From Chrysopilus asiliformis (lineage: Eukaryota > Arthropoda > Insecta > Diptera > Rhagionidae): 64,000 nucleotides of DNA. The position numbers and the translations under genes are program-made. Position 1 is the first letter of the stretch. Each line of letters begins with the position of its first letter. The stretch covers positions 87,066,124-87,130,123 of the forward strand of contig OZ035961.1 in assembly GCA_964034945.1 (NCBI GenBank), given 5' to 3'. Below the pieces are notes generated by a model. That model had not been told where the DNA came from, made no database searches, and worked only from the letters and a program-made list of their open reading frames with translations. Below are positions 24,701 to 36,700 of the stretch, piece by piece.

Positions 24701-27700
24701 AGGACTGGAATTCTTCATACAAAATCGTCGGAATAAATTAATAATTTTCAAACGCGAATTAAATTCGCGGAATAAGTTCTGAACAAAGTTCGCAGAAAAA
24801 GTTAAGAAAAGATCGCAAGTGTAAACAGAACCTAAGGGATCGAATTTTTGTAATAAATTCCAAGCATAAAACTCAATTGGGAATTTTTTGAATAAAATTC
24901 AAGCTTATTTACACTTTTAAAAGTAATATTGCTATTCACGAAAAATTTAATATTGCCACAATTGGAAATTCCCCAAAAAATTAAATTGAATAAATTCAAA
25001 TGTGAAATCTTGGTTTACTTTTTGAATTTCTTCCGAGTAACCCAAGGAAACAAGTATATTTCATAAATTGATCAACGGTCGACCTTTAAAAATGGAGTTC
25101 TTCGGAAGTACAAAAAGCGATCCATTTAATACAAATTTTCACGAGTTTATTCTGGAACATGAGATTTTTTTTCTGAATATCATGAACTTCATTCATAGTA
25201 AACTCTATTTAAATTCTACGAACTTTTGCTGAGTCGTAAGTGTAAACGGGGCGTAAGTACTAAGGCATGCTAAGTGCGTGGAAACCGGTTTTTCTAACCA
25301 AACCAAATACCAGTGTTGACACACTGAACCGAAACCAAAACATAACAAAAGCTATAATTGCCAATCTGGCAATCATTGGAGACCCGTATGGTGATATTCG
25401 TATCAAAATTCGAACAGTTCTACCAGAATTCCACTTTGAAGTCAAACTTTCCAATAAGATTTTTTAAAATTTATTCCAATCGGATTTTGATGTATGGGAG
25501 TTTTATGTAGAATCATATCCTAAATAACTTTTGTTCTTGGACTTTTTTGATAAGATATCCACAAAAAACGATTTCGTTCGTATGGGGGGTACCCCCCTTA
25601 ATGGTCCATTTTTGCCCATTAACGAACTTAGCCTCGCATTTTACGAAAAACGGATCTGCGCAAAATTTCAAGTCTCTAGCTCAATCCGTGCGCCCGCAAT
25701 CCGCGCCACAGACAGACAGACAGACGGACAGACGGACGGACGGACAGACGGACGGACGGACAGACGGACGGACATGCTAAATTCAACTTTTTTTATCATT
25801 CTAAACACACTGGTGTAATTCATTTTTTTGTGCGATGACGGGATCTTGGCGTTACAAACGGTAAGGCAAATCTAATATACCCTTTGGTTTTACCATATGG
25901 GTATAACTAAGATCCAATTCACCGTTGAACTAAAACCGAATCCCACTCAGAAAACTTTTGGTATGCATCCCTGACAGACAAACAAACTTAGACGTTTCTC
26001 CTTCTACGAAAGATTTATATTTGCACAACAAAAATAAAATAATAACAAGTAAAGACTGTGCAAATAAGAACAATTTGTAGCATGAAAAATGTCTAAGTTT
26101 GTCTTTAAAAATCGCACAATATGGCAATGCAACACACTGAGTATACAAAATTCTATTAAATTAATGTTCTACATAATTTTCTAGGTTGGAAGCTTAGCAT
26201 CAAAACCAAAACGTGATTTATTAATGATGGACTTTTGGGAAATAGAAAGTATATCTTTTCCACCGGAAGGCTCTAGTTTAACGCCAGCGCATCACTATAG
26301 TGAATTTAGGTTTAAGATATATGCACCAATTGCATTCCGTTATTTTAGAGATTTGTTTGGAATTCAACCGGATGATTTTATGGTAAAATTTCAAATATTA
26401 TACAATGAGATTTTCACTTGGTGTAATTTTGCTTTTTTATCTTAATTATTTTCAGATGTCTATGTGCTCATCACCACTCAGAGAACTCTCAAATCCAGGG
26501 GCATCGGGCTCTATATTTTATTTAACTGATGACGATGAGTTTATTATAAAAACCGTACAGCATAAAGAGGGTGAATTCTTGCAAAAACTTCTGCCTGGGT
26601 AAATAAAAATTATTAAAAGAAAAGTTTTTTTTCTCTCTCTTTCTCTGATCTAAATGAATTCATAATCGAAATTATTTTGTAATTTTGCCTGTTAATCTTT
26701 CATATGATTTTGCAATTCAATTTATTTTGTTGAATAATAAACAAATTTTCTTAATTTGATTTTCTTTCAGTTACTACATGAATCTTAATCAGAACCCCAG
26801 AACACTTCTGCCAAAGTTTTTTGGTTTGTATTGTTTTCAGTGTAATAGTAAAAATGTAAGACTAGTTGTCATGAACAATTTACTTCCTTCATACGTGAAA
26901 ATGCATTTAAAGTATGACTTGAAAGGTTCTACATATAAACGGAAGGTACGTAAAAAAAAATTTTGGTTAATTTAACTTCATAGCAATATTTTTTTATAGT
27001 TTTTTTTATGAATTTTAATTACGGTAAATTTCTTTACAGGCAAATAAAGCGGAACGAAGTAAAAATTCACCGACTTATAAAGACTTAGATTTTATGGAAC
27101 ATCATCCCAACGGAATATTTTTAGAGGCTGATACCTATAATGCCCTAATAAAAACAATTCAACGTGATTGTACTGTTCTTGAGTCATTTAAAATTATGGA
27201 CTATTCCCTATTGGTAGGCGTACACAATTTAGATCTTGCTTTCAAGGAAAAGCAAGAAGAGAAAAAGAATAGCACGAAGCCAAAAAGTCCACGGGCTGAT
27301 GAATCTGATCTCGAGGATGCACCAGAATCTGATCAATTTCCTTCAAGTGAGGAGCGACAACCTGGTGGGGCAGTCGCATTAAATCGTAGCAGGTAAATAG
27401 TATCAAAAGAAGTTAACATATTAAATCAACTCGGTTCTATTTAGTATTTTTTACAGATCGATCAACCGCCAACGCCTTGTTGCACATTCAACAGCGATGG
27501 AAAGTATACAAGCGGAAAGTGAACCGATCGATGAAGAGGAAGATGTACCGTGAGTATAGTCTGATCAACTGTTACATAACTGAATGTGCAAGTCAACGTT
27601 TTTCATTTTCGATTTTCTTTAGCAGTAGTGAAATCTGTGTTCAAGTTTTTTTTTGTTGTACTAAATTCGAATTTGGTGTTCACTTATACTGATGTCAAAA

Positions 27701-30700
27701 AAAAGCACTGAGACGCTTTTGTATAATGACCTTCTGGTTTACATAAAAGAAAAACAAGAATTTGTTTATTTTTTCACTTCGGCAAATTAAGCACGCTTTT
27801 TTGAAACAGCACTGGAAAACAACAGTGCAGTTTTTGTAGACTAGTAAAATGTAAACAGAAAAAATTGTCTACATTTTTGAATTTGTCTTCAAATTTTAGT
27901 GAATATCATCAATAATGGTTGTGGATTTGATTGCAAAAATTAAAATTGCGAGTTTAACTTTTTTAAATGTTAAAATCTCCAATATATTTAATATTAGTTG
28001 AGACTGGGCCTCGTTAAAGTAAGAATTGCCTTCGTCTACAGTTTAAGGGGTAATGTCTGCAAGGCTTGAATAGAACGTGTTTTTTTGGCGATTTATGTAC
28101 TGTTTAAGTAAAACTATTTTGTTTCGTTTCTTTTTGCATTTTATAAAGTACATATTTAGCTATCTTCCATATTTTTTTGATGTAAAAAAATTAAATACTA
28201 GTGTGTTCTAAGCGTACGAAAAGCCTTTTTCCTGGAGCTGTTTTGTTGTGACAGCTGGTCACTCATCTGAAATCAATCAAATGATTTTTTTTATTAAGTG
28301 TTACATAAACATGTTCTGGGCCGTTCGGAATTTGGAAAAATCAATTACAAACACAATAGCATCCATTTTAAAGTATCGATTTGTTGGTAAAAATGGCCTT
28401 TTTTTGACTGTCAAAAAACTATAAAAAAAGCTTCGGCGCGGACTAGATAAACAAACGATTAATAGTTATGAGACATCCAAAAGTTACTCTTGTTTCATTA
28501 GCTAACGCGTATTAAAAAACTAGTTTTTATATTTTGATACCTACGAATAGCAATACTACTTCATTAAAATGTTAATGCTTAAAAGGTCTTGAGTTAAGAT
28601 TTCAAGTTATTTCATAACTACTTCAAATCTGGCAACACACATGACTTTAAAGTTACATAACTTCGGCAATTTTCATTCGATCAACTTAATATTTTGAGAG
28701 GCAAAAGTCGAAAATACGATTTCTTCACAGATTGCAGCTAGACTAATCTCTTAACATGTTCAAGGCAGAGTCTGTCAATATTTTTGGTTCATGTCAATAT
28801 TTTGCTCGAGATATTTTTGCAATATTTTTGTTTCACAACATTTGGTATGAAAAAATTGAGTTTTTCTTAACTAGTTGACCTATTTCCAGTGTCGGAAATT
28901 ACGAACTTTTCACTGCCAATTGTTTTGTCTTTTTTGGCATTTTTGTATACTAAAAACATACTCAAAACTTTGTTTTCAATTGAGTACATAACTTGGATTT
29001 ATCTAAGCAGATAAATAACAGCTTAATGTCGTTTTTCACACCATGTATAGGCAAATTAATCGGCAACAGTTTTCGCATGGTTTTTTTTCTAATATTTTTT
29101 TTAGATGTTAGAGACTGATTGGATGAATAGGTAGAATGCTTCAAACGAAACTAACTGGTTTTATATCATTGCCAAAACTATTTTACTAATCAGATATTTT
29201 TTTTGGTTATTTTTCTCATAGACCTGGCGGCATTCCAGCTAGAAGTGAAAAGGGTGAACGGCTGTTACTTTTTATAGGTATTATAGATATACTCCAGTCG
29301 TATAGATTAAAGAAAAAGCTCGAACACACCTTTAAAAGCATTATACATGACGGTGTAAGTATTTTGCATTAAATCTGTATTCGATTTCATTAAAGATTTT
29401 GTTTTTTTTGTGGTCCTTATGTGTACTTTTATAAATATGTGTTTTTTTTTTTAAATTAAAAAGGATACGGTATCGGTGTGTAGGCCATCGTTTTATGCTC
29501 AGAGATTTCAAAATTTTATGGCTAAAACTGTGTTCAGGAAAATCCCATCACGTAAGTTATTCATACAATTAAATGCAGAAAAAGAATCATTTACCATTGA
29601 AATTTAGTATTATGCTTCTTTAAAGTCATATAGAATTATTAATGCAGTATTTATGCTAATTTGTAAAAATTTATTTAATTGCAAAGTGGATCTCCCAGAA
29701 ATTAAGGGAAACCATAGAAAGTTTCGAACATTGGTCTCCAGTTATATAGGTAAAACTTGCCCATATGCATTATTTTGTAGATTTTCTTTGTCTTTGTTAT
29801 TTATTTAACTTTATTTACGTTTTTATTATTATACTTTTGTGAGTGCGCTTTTTGGCGGAATTTCGTTTTTCTTAATTTAATCTTAGTTGATTTTATTTTA
29901 CCTTTATCATTCGTTTTTTTTTTGTGTATAAATGAAAATTGATTCGAATCGTTTCCATCGCTTTTTTTCATTTTAAAATCAATCAATACCCAAATCAATA
30001 GATATCCCCTATGATATCAAATACTCAATACGTATTTTATGCTTAATGGGTTAGTGTTCAAACTACCTAAGATTTTATCAATTTTGTATTTTTATTATTA
30101 CCAAAAAAAGTAATATGATTTTTCATTAAATATTTGTTATGTGAGAGGCTTAATAATATTAACTTGATTTTTTATTAATATATTAATTCTAGCCCTCAAG
30201 CATTCTCCTTCAAAAAGGAAGAGCTTATCACGTGTAGCCCAAAGACTATCCGAAACAGAAGCCGAAAATCATCGTAAGTAATAATTAGTCGTTTTCTTAA
30301 AAAAAACTTGTGTGCTTGGAAATTGTAACAGTTTTGAAAGAAAAATAAATCTAAAATGAAATACAATTTATATAATGGTCGATATCACGGTGAAAACAAG
30401 AACGAAATTTGTGATATTGTTTAAAGTAATATGGTTTTGGAGTAAGATCTTTATATATGTAATACCTTTATTGTCTCGTAATAGGAAACATAATAGCTGC
30501 GTTCCCGACCCATGTAAAAACTACTGCGCAGTACTTGCCAGTAATTTTTGTCGGGAACGCACTTTTGGATGATTGCAAGCAAATCCTAAGATTTGGAATG
30601 AGAGGATGTGTAGATGCGAGCGTTCCGCAGTACTCCGCAGTAGGTTTTTCATGGATCGGGAACGCAGCTAATGTCGGAAACCGAATCAAAATCGCTTCAG

Positions 30701-33173
30701 TGGTTCAAACGATATAAGGAGAGTGTGTTTTAAAATAGGAATGGAATTGCAAATCTCCGTAATTATCTCACAATATATGAATTTAAATCGCATAAGTAGT
30801 TCAAAAGCTATGCAGGAACTAACTGCGGCCCCGCAAACCCCCTGGCAAGACTGGAGGGGCTACTGACAATTAGGGCCCCGAAAATTTTCAATTTTCTAAA
30901 AATAGTTTCTCAATTTTCCGTGTTGAAAGGTTTATCCACAGTTTTGACTTTTAGGGGGCGTATAATAATTTTTGTGAAGGGCCTCACGTTGCGCAAAATT
31001 TTGAATTATGATTTTCTTTTGGGGCACATTGTACAGGGCTAAAGAATAATTAAGGTGTAAATTTTATTAAAATTACAGTCGAACCTGGATAAGTCGAAGT
31101 TTGACGGAGACAGACGAAACTTCGAGTTATTGAGGATTTTGATATATCGAGAGTAATAGCGGGAATCTTCGAGTTATCAAAATCAGAGGTGAATGGGGTT
31201 GCGTCTTTTAGGGTTGCTAAAAAAGGAAGGCCTAAAATTAAAAAGGAAGATCAAATTTTTTGTACACTTTTTTTATCTTCACTCAGTGAAAATAAACGAT
31301 AAATTTGATTTGAATTTCGTTATCTATTCTCTAGAATACCTTCGATCAGAAATTTGCAAAATTTCAACTTATCGAAGGTTTATTTACAGTTATCGAAGTA
31401 AAGTAACATGGAGTAAGATAAGGAAGTTCAATGGGTTTTAAAAATCTCCGAGTTATCGGAAGTCGACTGTAGTTCTGTTTTTTGTGTTTATTAACGCTTT
31501 ATTGTCTGTCTATCGAATTTCAACTTTAATCGGATTAACTGTTACAAATTTCAAGTATAAAATCACCCCTATATCGAAAAGGACTTGTATATAACATGTT
31601 AATCATTTTTTAAACAAAACAAAAAAAAAATGAATAGCAATCGCAGGAACTTCACATCATCACCATCATCATTTGGCTTCATCTCAAAAGACGGGTGAGT
31701 GCAAACTAACAGACTATGGGCTAATTTATCAGTATTATAGCTAATAATAAAAGATGCAAAGCGAACTATCACTTATTAATACTCAAATAATAATGCATGA
31801 AAAATAATATGCACGTTGTTTATTTACTGTATATATATATATATATTTATATATTATGTATCTATGAAACTGAAAGAGAAACAAATGCTTTTTTACATGC
31901 TGCGCTGCGCTTCTGGATGCGATATGGAAATGTTTGCTCTTTTCTAATCTTGTATTTTGTATATGAATTAATATTTCCAACTTTTTTTTTTGTTGTATGC
32001 ATATTGATATGAAAATATTTGAAATAATTAAAAAAACGAATACGTAATGTATGGAAAATGATGTTAGCTGTAACAACTGCAAATACATCAACTCAACCAA
32101 CCGCGCCGCCAGTTCTAACGACAAAGCCAAGTAGTACTAGCATAACGAGTAATACATCAGCATCAAAACAAAAGCCAAATGTGATGAAATCGAAAGTACC
32201 ACCGCCAGTGCCACCCAGGGGATCGCCGAAAACACGCAAGGGTCAGCCGCCAATGAAGACCACAGCTGGAGGATTCCCAGCATTATCAAAAATCGCACCG
32301 CCCGCCTCAACAGCAGCCACATCCGTCGGACACTCAGATTTGCCTTCTCGAAATTCACCAACAGGTAGCATTTCAGCGTCTATTGGTCCCAAATTAGCAA
32401 GTAATACATTGCAAATAGAACCAGTACCCCGATTCGGTGAACGATTATCACCAAGTAATGTTAGAGATTGGCTTGAACTTAATGATTTCTCAAAAGTGGA
32501 TGCGGCTGCCGTCACTGATATCGAAGAAACAAGAAATATAACATTTTCTTTGCCACCGGAAGGCTTCTCGATCAGAGAACCCCCAAAGAAGCTCGATAAT
32601 CGTAGACCATTCGCTAAGGCTGATTATTTCAAGCGGCAGAATAGTTTTCTATCGCAAAGTGGCCGTTCGTCGGTCGGATCAATCGTTCGAAGTTTCCCTC
32701 CAATAGTATCCGAATATGTCCCCAAACCGGTCGTTCGAAAACAAAAAAGGGATGTTAAGCAATATTTAGATTACATTGATATGGCGATCGGTGATGATGA
32801 TCCAGAAGACAATATCGTAACCTCTTTAAGTGCATTCGTTGAAGTCAAACGTGATCTTGAGGGGAAATTGGTTGCCAAAGAAAAAAAATCAAAGAAATGT
32901 GTTGTACCACCGGTGACTAGTCCTTCCGAAACAACTGCCAATACGATATTTAATGCGAAAAGTTCCACAGCAGATCAAAAGAGAATCAAAAGACAAGCAC
33001 CATCGATAATTCTAGAAGATGCCAAATCTCCGACTTTAAGCCAAATAAGTAGTAGCCAAACGTCTGGAAGCAAAGACTTATTGAAATACGTTCATCCAAC
33101 ATTTACATATACAAAGAGTAAAACTATTAACAGCATGAGTGGCTCATTAAGTATGGAAGGCGAATTTGTTTAG
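18793..33173 (+). CDS. PIP5K: Type I phosphatidylinositol 4-phosphate 5-kinase, long-tail isoform
   Basis: Exons (phases agree): 18793-18898, 24259-24305, 24388-24534, 26185-26382, 26456-26598, 26771-26945, 27040-27392, 27457-27549, 29222-29354, 29464-29551, 29687-29749, 30193-30273, 31647-31694, 32068-33173; about 926 residues. The kinase core (about 90-490) has [12 protein letters not shown]-loop PGASGS (about 180-185), Lys in [25 protein letters not shown] (Asp about 326), IGIIDILQ, and activation segment [18 protein letters not shown]. Glu455 in KKLEHTF is the residue known to favour PI4P over PI5P, so this should be type I, making PI(4,5)P2 at the plasma membrane. Exon 13 encodes six consecutive His. 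The last exon adds a 368-residue, Ser/Thr/Pro-rich tail with PPPVPPR, an SH3-ligand-like motif. Intron 1 is 5.4 kb. An alternative tail is listed separately. Confidence 0.93.
20668..21802 (-). mobile_element. Mini-me/DINE-1-like element interrupted by an inverted copy of itself
   Basis: The outer copy runs from CATAGCAAAAGCTATAATTG to the terminal CATACGGGTATA and is split after 20793 by another copy of the same family in the opposite direction (20794-21381). Hallmarks: a core hairpin TATACCC...GGGTATA, a (GACA/GACG)n microsatellite, and a subterminal palindrome around GCCAATCTGGCAAT. The arrangement (33-bp-like core plus GTCY microsatellite) matches mini-me elements described in Diptera, later tied to DINE-1 Helitrons. 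Non-coding. Confidence 0.8.
20794..21381 (+). mobile_element. Inserted mini-me-like element (588 bp)
   Basis: Complete copy: starts TATACCCGTATGGTGAAACC, has (GTCC/GTCT)n at about 20930-20994, and ends CTTTTGTTATG. It lies in the outer copy between a T run and an A run. Its (GTCY)n tract differs in length and order from the other copies. Confidence 0.85.
22201..22338. mobile_element. Palindromic hairpin element, 138 bp
   Basis: The ends TGTCGTGAACGTTT and AAACGTTCACGACA are exact complements, and pairing continues inward through TTGTTCGCGTTATCGTCTGT and its complement, with an unequal insert near the middle. The unit could fold into one long hairpin. It is non-coding and most like a tiny fold-back transposon. 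Confidence 0.75.
24591..25256. mobile_element. MITE with GTTTACAC termini, about 665 bp
   Basis: The left end TAAGGCGTCGTTTACAC and the complement of the right end (TTACGCCCCGTTTACAC) match at 13 of 17 positions. GTGTAAAC also recurs internally near 24820. It lies in the PIP5K intron 24535-26184 and encodes no protein. The exact borders are uncertain by a few bases. Confidence 0.6.
25341..25905 (-). mobile_element. Mini-me-like element, complete copy (565 bp)
   Basis: Runs from CATAACAAAAGCTATAATTG to the core hairpin ending CATATGGGTATA, with a (GACA/GACG)n tract at about 25708-25772. Nearly identical in sequence to the copies at 20794-21381 and 40079-40693. It sits about 85 bases after the MITE at 24591-25256 in the same PIP5K intron. 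Confidence 0.85.
27550..29221 (+). other. PIP5K intron 8, no element recognised
   Basis: AT-rich sequence between the donor at 27549 (ACC|GTGAGT) and the acceptor TTTCTCATAG at 29221. No repeat family, gene or long inverted repeat was identified. Confidence 0.6.
30496..30668. mobile_element. TA-flanked MITE, 173 bp
   Basis: Inverted ends of about 39 bases starting GCTGCGTTCCCGA, matching the complement of 30630-30668 with few mismatches. Bordered by TA at 30494-30495 and 30669-30670. It lies in a PIP5K intron (30274-31646) and encodes nothing. A decayed repeat fragment (TTCAGTGGTTC motif) follows. Confidence 0.8.
31076..31469. mobile_element. Pogo/Tigger-like MITE, 394 bp
   Basis: The element starts CAGTCGAACCTGGATAAGTC and ends in the complement of CAGTCGACTTCCGATAACTC, bordered by TA on both sides (31074-31075, 31470-31471). 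The CAGT ends, TA duplication and internal 'cttcgagttat' type repeats are typical of pogo/Tigger-derived elements. It is non-coding, in the PIP5K intron upstream of exon 13. Confidence 0.8.
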
Positions 33174-33257
33174 AAAACGCGCATGCCCACTTCTAATTAT
33201 CTTAAATTTGCAAAAGTCTAAATCGACCGTTTGTCGTGAATTGGTTTTGCATTGCAA

Positions 33258-33263
33258 AATAAA
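33258..33263 (+). terminator. Polyadenylation signal for the PIP5K long-tail transcript
   Basis: AATAAA 85 bases past the stop at 33173; another lies at 33425-33430. Both support a transcript that ends before the alternative exon at about 33703. Confidence 0.5.
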
Positions 33264-33702
33264 TTTAATCAACTCTAAAAGCATAAGAAGTCGGTTAAAA
33301 AACAAAAATGAGATGCGATAAAGAACGAAAAAAATTATTCTTTAAAAAAAGAAATTGAAATTTTTATATACATAACATATAAACCTTGGTCGTTATACTT
33401 TTGAAAATCGTTTTCATTGCTTTCAATAAATGATCTCAAATTTTTAAATAACATGTTCTGCTTTCTCATTCCATACAATCATTTTTAATAAATTTTTATC
33501 TATGTTCAAAACATTTCAACTTCATTTTTATTACATTGCCACTAACTTTTCACGCATTCTATTTTTCATATTTATAATTTTATTTTTTCCATTTCGAAAC
33601 AAACTCAATTACTAATTCATTGAGCATATAACATAATTACGTTTACATATATTATTTAGACAATGCAATCTAAAATATACACTGCTCTGGATGTATTTAA
33701 AG

Positions 33703-36700
33703 TATTTGTTATTGAATTGAGACAAGCTCATGTATTGCTAGGCACAGCACCCTCATGTTGCTCTACACCTCCCCCTGCTTTTGATGATATATCCGAAGGA
33801 AGCTCACAAAGACATAACATGGACGACAGAAGCGGAAGTGATCGAAGGATTCAATCTGGAACAACATTCCGGTCATCGTTCAAAGAGGATACTGTGAGGT
33901 GAGTCAAGGAAATTTTTGTGTTTCCATTATTCAATATAGCTTCAAAAGCAGATCAGGATCTAAAAAAAAAATCCAAGCTAGTTTTAAGAGCTTAATGCAT
34001 TCTTACACAATATATTTATTGTTTTTTTTTATTTTGTCATAATTCAATGTTTCTAAATTATGAAAAAACGTTTAAATTTTTTAAGCTACAGAATCTCTCG
34101 TATCAATAAATCGCGACTACCAGTAATGATTGTCTCATTGAGAAATAAATACCAGTAATAATTGTCTCATTGAGAGTCCTAAACTGCATCTTTATTTTTT
34201 TCCCCCATTTTGCTACGTCAATTGCAGTAGTTTTGTGAGTATTCTTTACTGCCTTTCGAGAGTCAGTAACCTTTTTATGGACGCTTTTGTTCATGTTCTC
34301 CATGCTCACAATCAGTATATTAAGTGATTTGTTTGTAATTATATTCTTTTTGAAGTATTTTTTTAACACTTAATAGATAAACATTGAAATAATTTTTATG
34401 TCGCCCTAAAGAAAATATGCAGTGCTCGCACGATAGTTTAGGTCGAATAAAACTGAGGCTTCCATTGTCTTGAATGTGTTCACTCATGGCCAAGCGAAGG
34501 CAAAGCTACGCTGGGTGTAAAACTTGTATCTGAAAAAATGGTTTTTATCAAAAATTAATCAATTTTTGTTTTTTTTATTGGCATACATGAAATTTTTTTA
34601 GGAAACAGGAGGAAACATTTTTAGAAACAATGCTTCAGGCAAAAATTTCTGAAATACCGCGAAAATTTTCGGGTGTCAATGTCAAATATACCACCGAGTT
34701 GAAAGCCTCATTATTGCCACATGGACATGTTTTGTCCCTTTGAGGTATTGATTTGATATAATCCTTATCGACTTAGTGATGATTTTGATACCTTTCTTAG
34801 CACTCTGTCAAATGTTTTATAAATAGATTTCTTTGGAAGTCTCATAAGATACTTATCCCACCATATCACACCGAAGCCTCAGCATATCTCACCTAACAGA
34901 TTGTATACCTGATTCTTACAAACATATTAAAAAATCTTGAATATTGGGAAAATATGTATTGATCCTTCTAAACATGAAAATGTACTTCACATTATCGAGT
35001 GTTTTAAGAGTATATCATTACCATCCGTAAGCGAAGAAATGGAAAATTTAAAGACGTTTTTTTGGCGACCGACTTTCGAAGCATTTCGGAGTTTTTTACC
35101 CTCTAGTAAAACAAAATGCAAAAACTAGACACATTCATCATTGGAAAAAGATTAAAAATCATGTTTCATATTGCTGCATGTTCAGTAGATATTACGGTTT
35201 TATCATTTTTTGTGCAATTTGGCTGTTTCAAAGAATTTGAAGAACAAAAAAAAAAACAATTCATTTATCACCATCATTGATGCGTTTTAATTTGCAGTTT
35301 TACTTTTGCCTTGCGGATTTGTTATAGATTTTTTCCCCTTGAAATCATCACAAAAATTGCTTAAGGTAGTGAGAAATTTCTGTTCTCGTTCGACAAGTAT
35401 GGGGCTTCATATTTTCCATTGCATGTTATACATATAAATAGAACACGAACCGTTACGTCAAACACATCTTATTTTATTTGGAAATTCAGTTTAGCTTACA
35501 AAGTCATATGATGAGTTTATTTTATCACATAAAAACATTTCCCTTTGATTATTTACTCTTACACAGTTCTTTTATTTTATTTTTAGGTTTCAAAGAGTTG
35601 AAAAGTCTACCTATTACGTTAGGTACTTAATATTTTGATTTATTGTTTTTGTATTAGGTATTCTTATATGTTTTGTATTTTACTTTTAACTTTGTGTATA
35701 ACTTCTTTTTTTGCTATATTTGATAATTTAGTTTGGGATTTACCAAGAAACCACACAATTTTAGCAGAGAATTTTAAAGAATTGCATGTTGTTGTCTGTA
35801 GTTTGTATTTCAACATTCTAATTATTATTATTTGCCAGATTGTTAAAAAACTTCTGAAGATCAAAATTGTTATTATTTTCTTATTAAATTGGTTCATCTT
35901 ATTTCGAATTAAAATTAATATTATGTCAAAATTGAGAGCTACAAACGCATATTATTTAATTATTAAGGGTGTTGGCATTGGAAATTGCACGTTAATAAAA
36001 CAAACGAATTCACTAACAAACTTCAATTTAAAGAGAAATCCTTTTAGGGTTGGTAAAAATAAATTATAGCAGAAGTTTTTTTAGTAGAAATGGTTTTAAC
36101 AGTAAAAGTTTTTATGTGCAAATCGGTGTTTAAAATGAAGCTAAGCTTTTTCACTATACTTTAGGGCAAAAAAAATAAAACTAGGTATACAAAATTCAGA
36201 TCGTTGCCCCAAATGTTTGGTTTTTGTAAAATAAAAAAACTAAATGCAAAATTCTATTTTTTATTTCCTTTATGGTGAACCCTATTGCTTCACCATTTGT
36301 AACTCATAGAGCCTGTTTAGACGCGACGTGTTTTCGTTCGTTTCGTTAAAGTTAAATGGCGCGGGGTACTCTGGGAATGACGATGGGAAAAGACGAACGA
36401 AAACTAAAATTCCCACCGTGAAAAAAAACGGAACGGTGCCTGATTGGTTGTTAAGGTGTTTAGTTGCTATGCGTTTCGTTGCTATTGTTTTAAATATTTT
36501 GTCAACTGTAATTGTTTGGTTTTCCGATTATAATTGTTTTAGCAGTGGAGATAATGTCATCGTGGAATTCTATTTTCGCGCATTCCAAAAGGAACCAAAA
36601 TACGTTCGTTAAAAGATCTGCGTGTAAACACGAACGAAAAAAAGGAGCGGAAAAAGGAGAGTAAATAGGTGGTCGTGTATAATGGCTCATAGAACTAATT

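Noticed and set aside
21463..25818. Frames containing [18 protein letters not shown] peptides
   Set aside because: Translation of the GACA/GACG microsatellite in the mini-me-like element, not a gene.
35635..36069. 144-codon plus-strand frame rich in hydrophobic residues
   Set aside because: Composition follows the AT-rich sequence, there is no homology I recognise, and it lies in a PIP5K intron; cannot be supported as a gene.
36310..36640. Possible MITE with CGTTCG-rich ends
   Set aside because: The similar words at the two ends are in shifted order and do not form a proper terminal inverted repeat.
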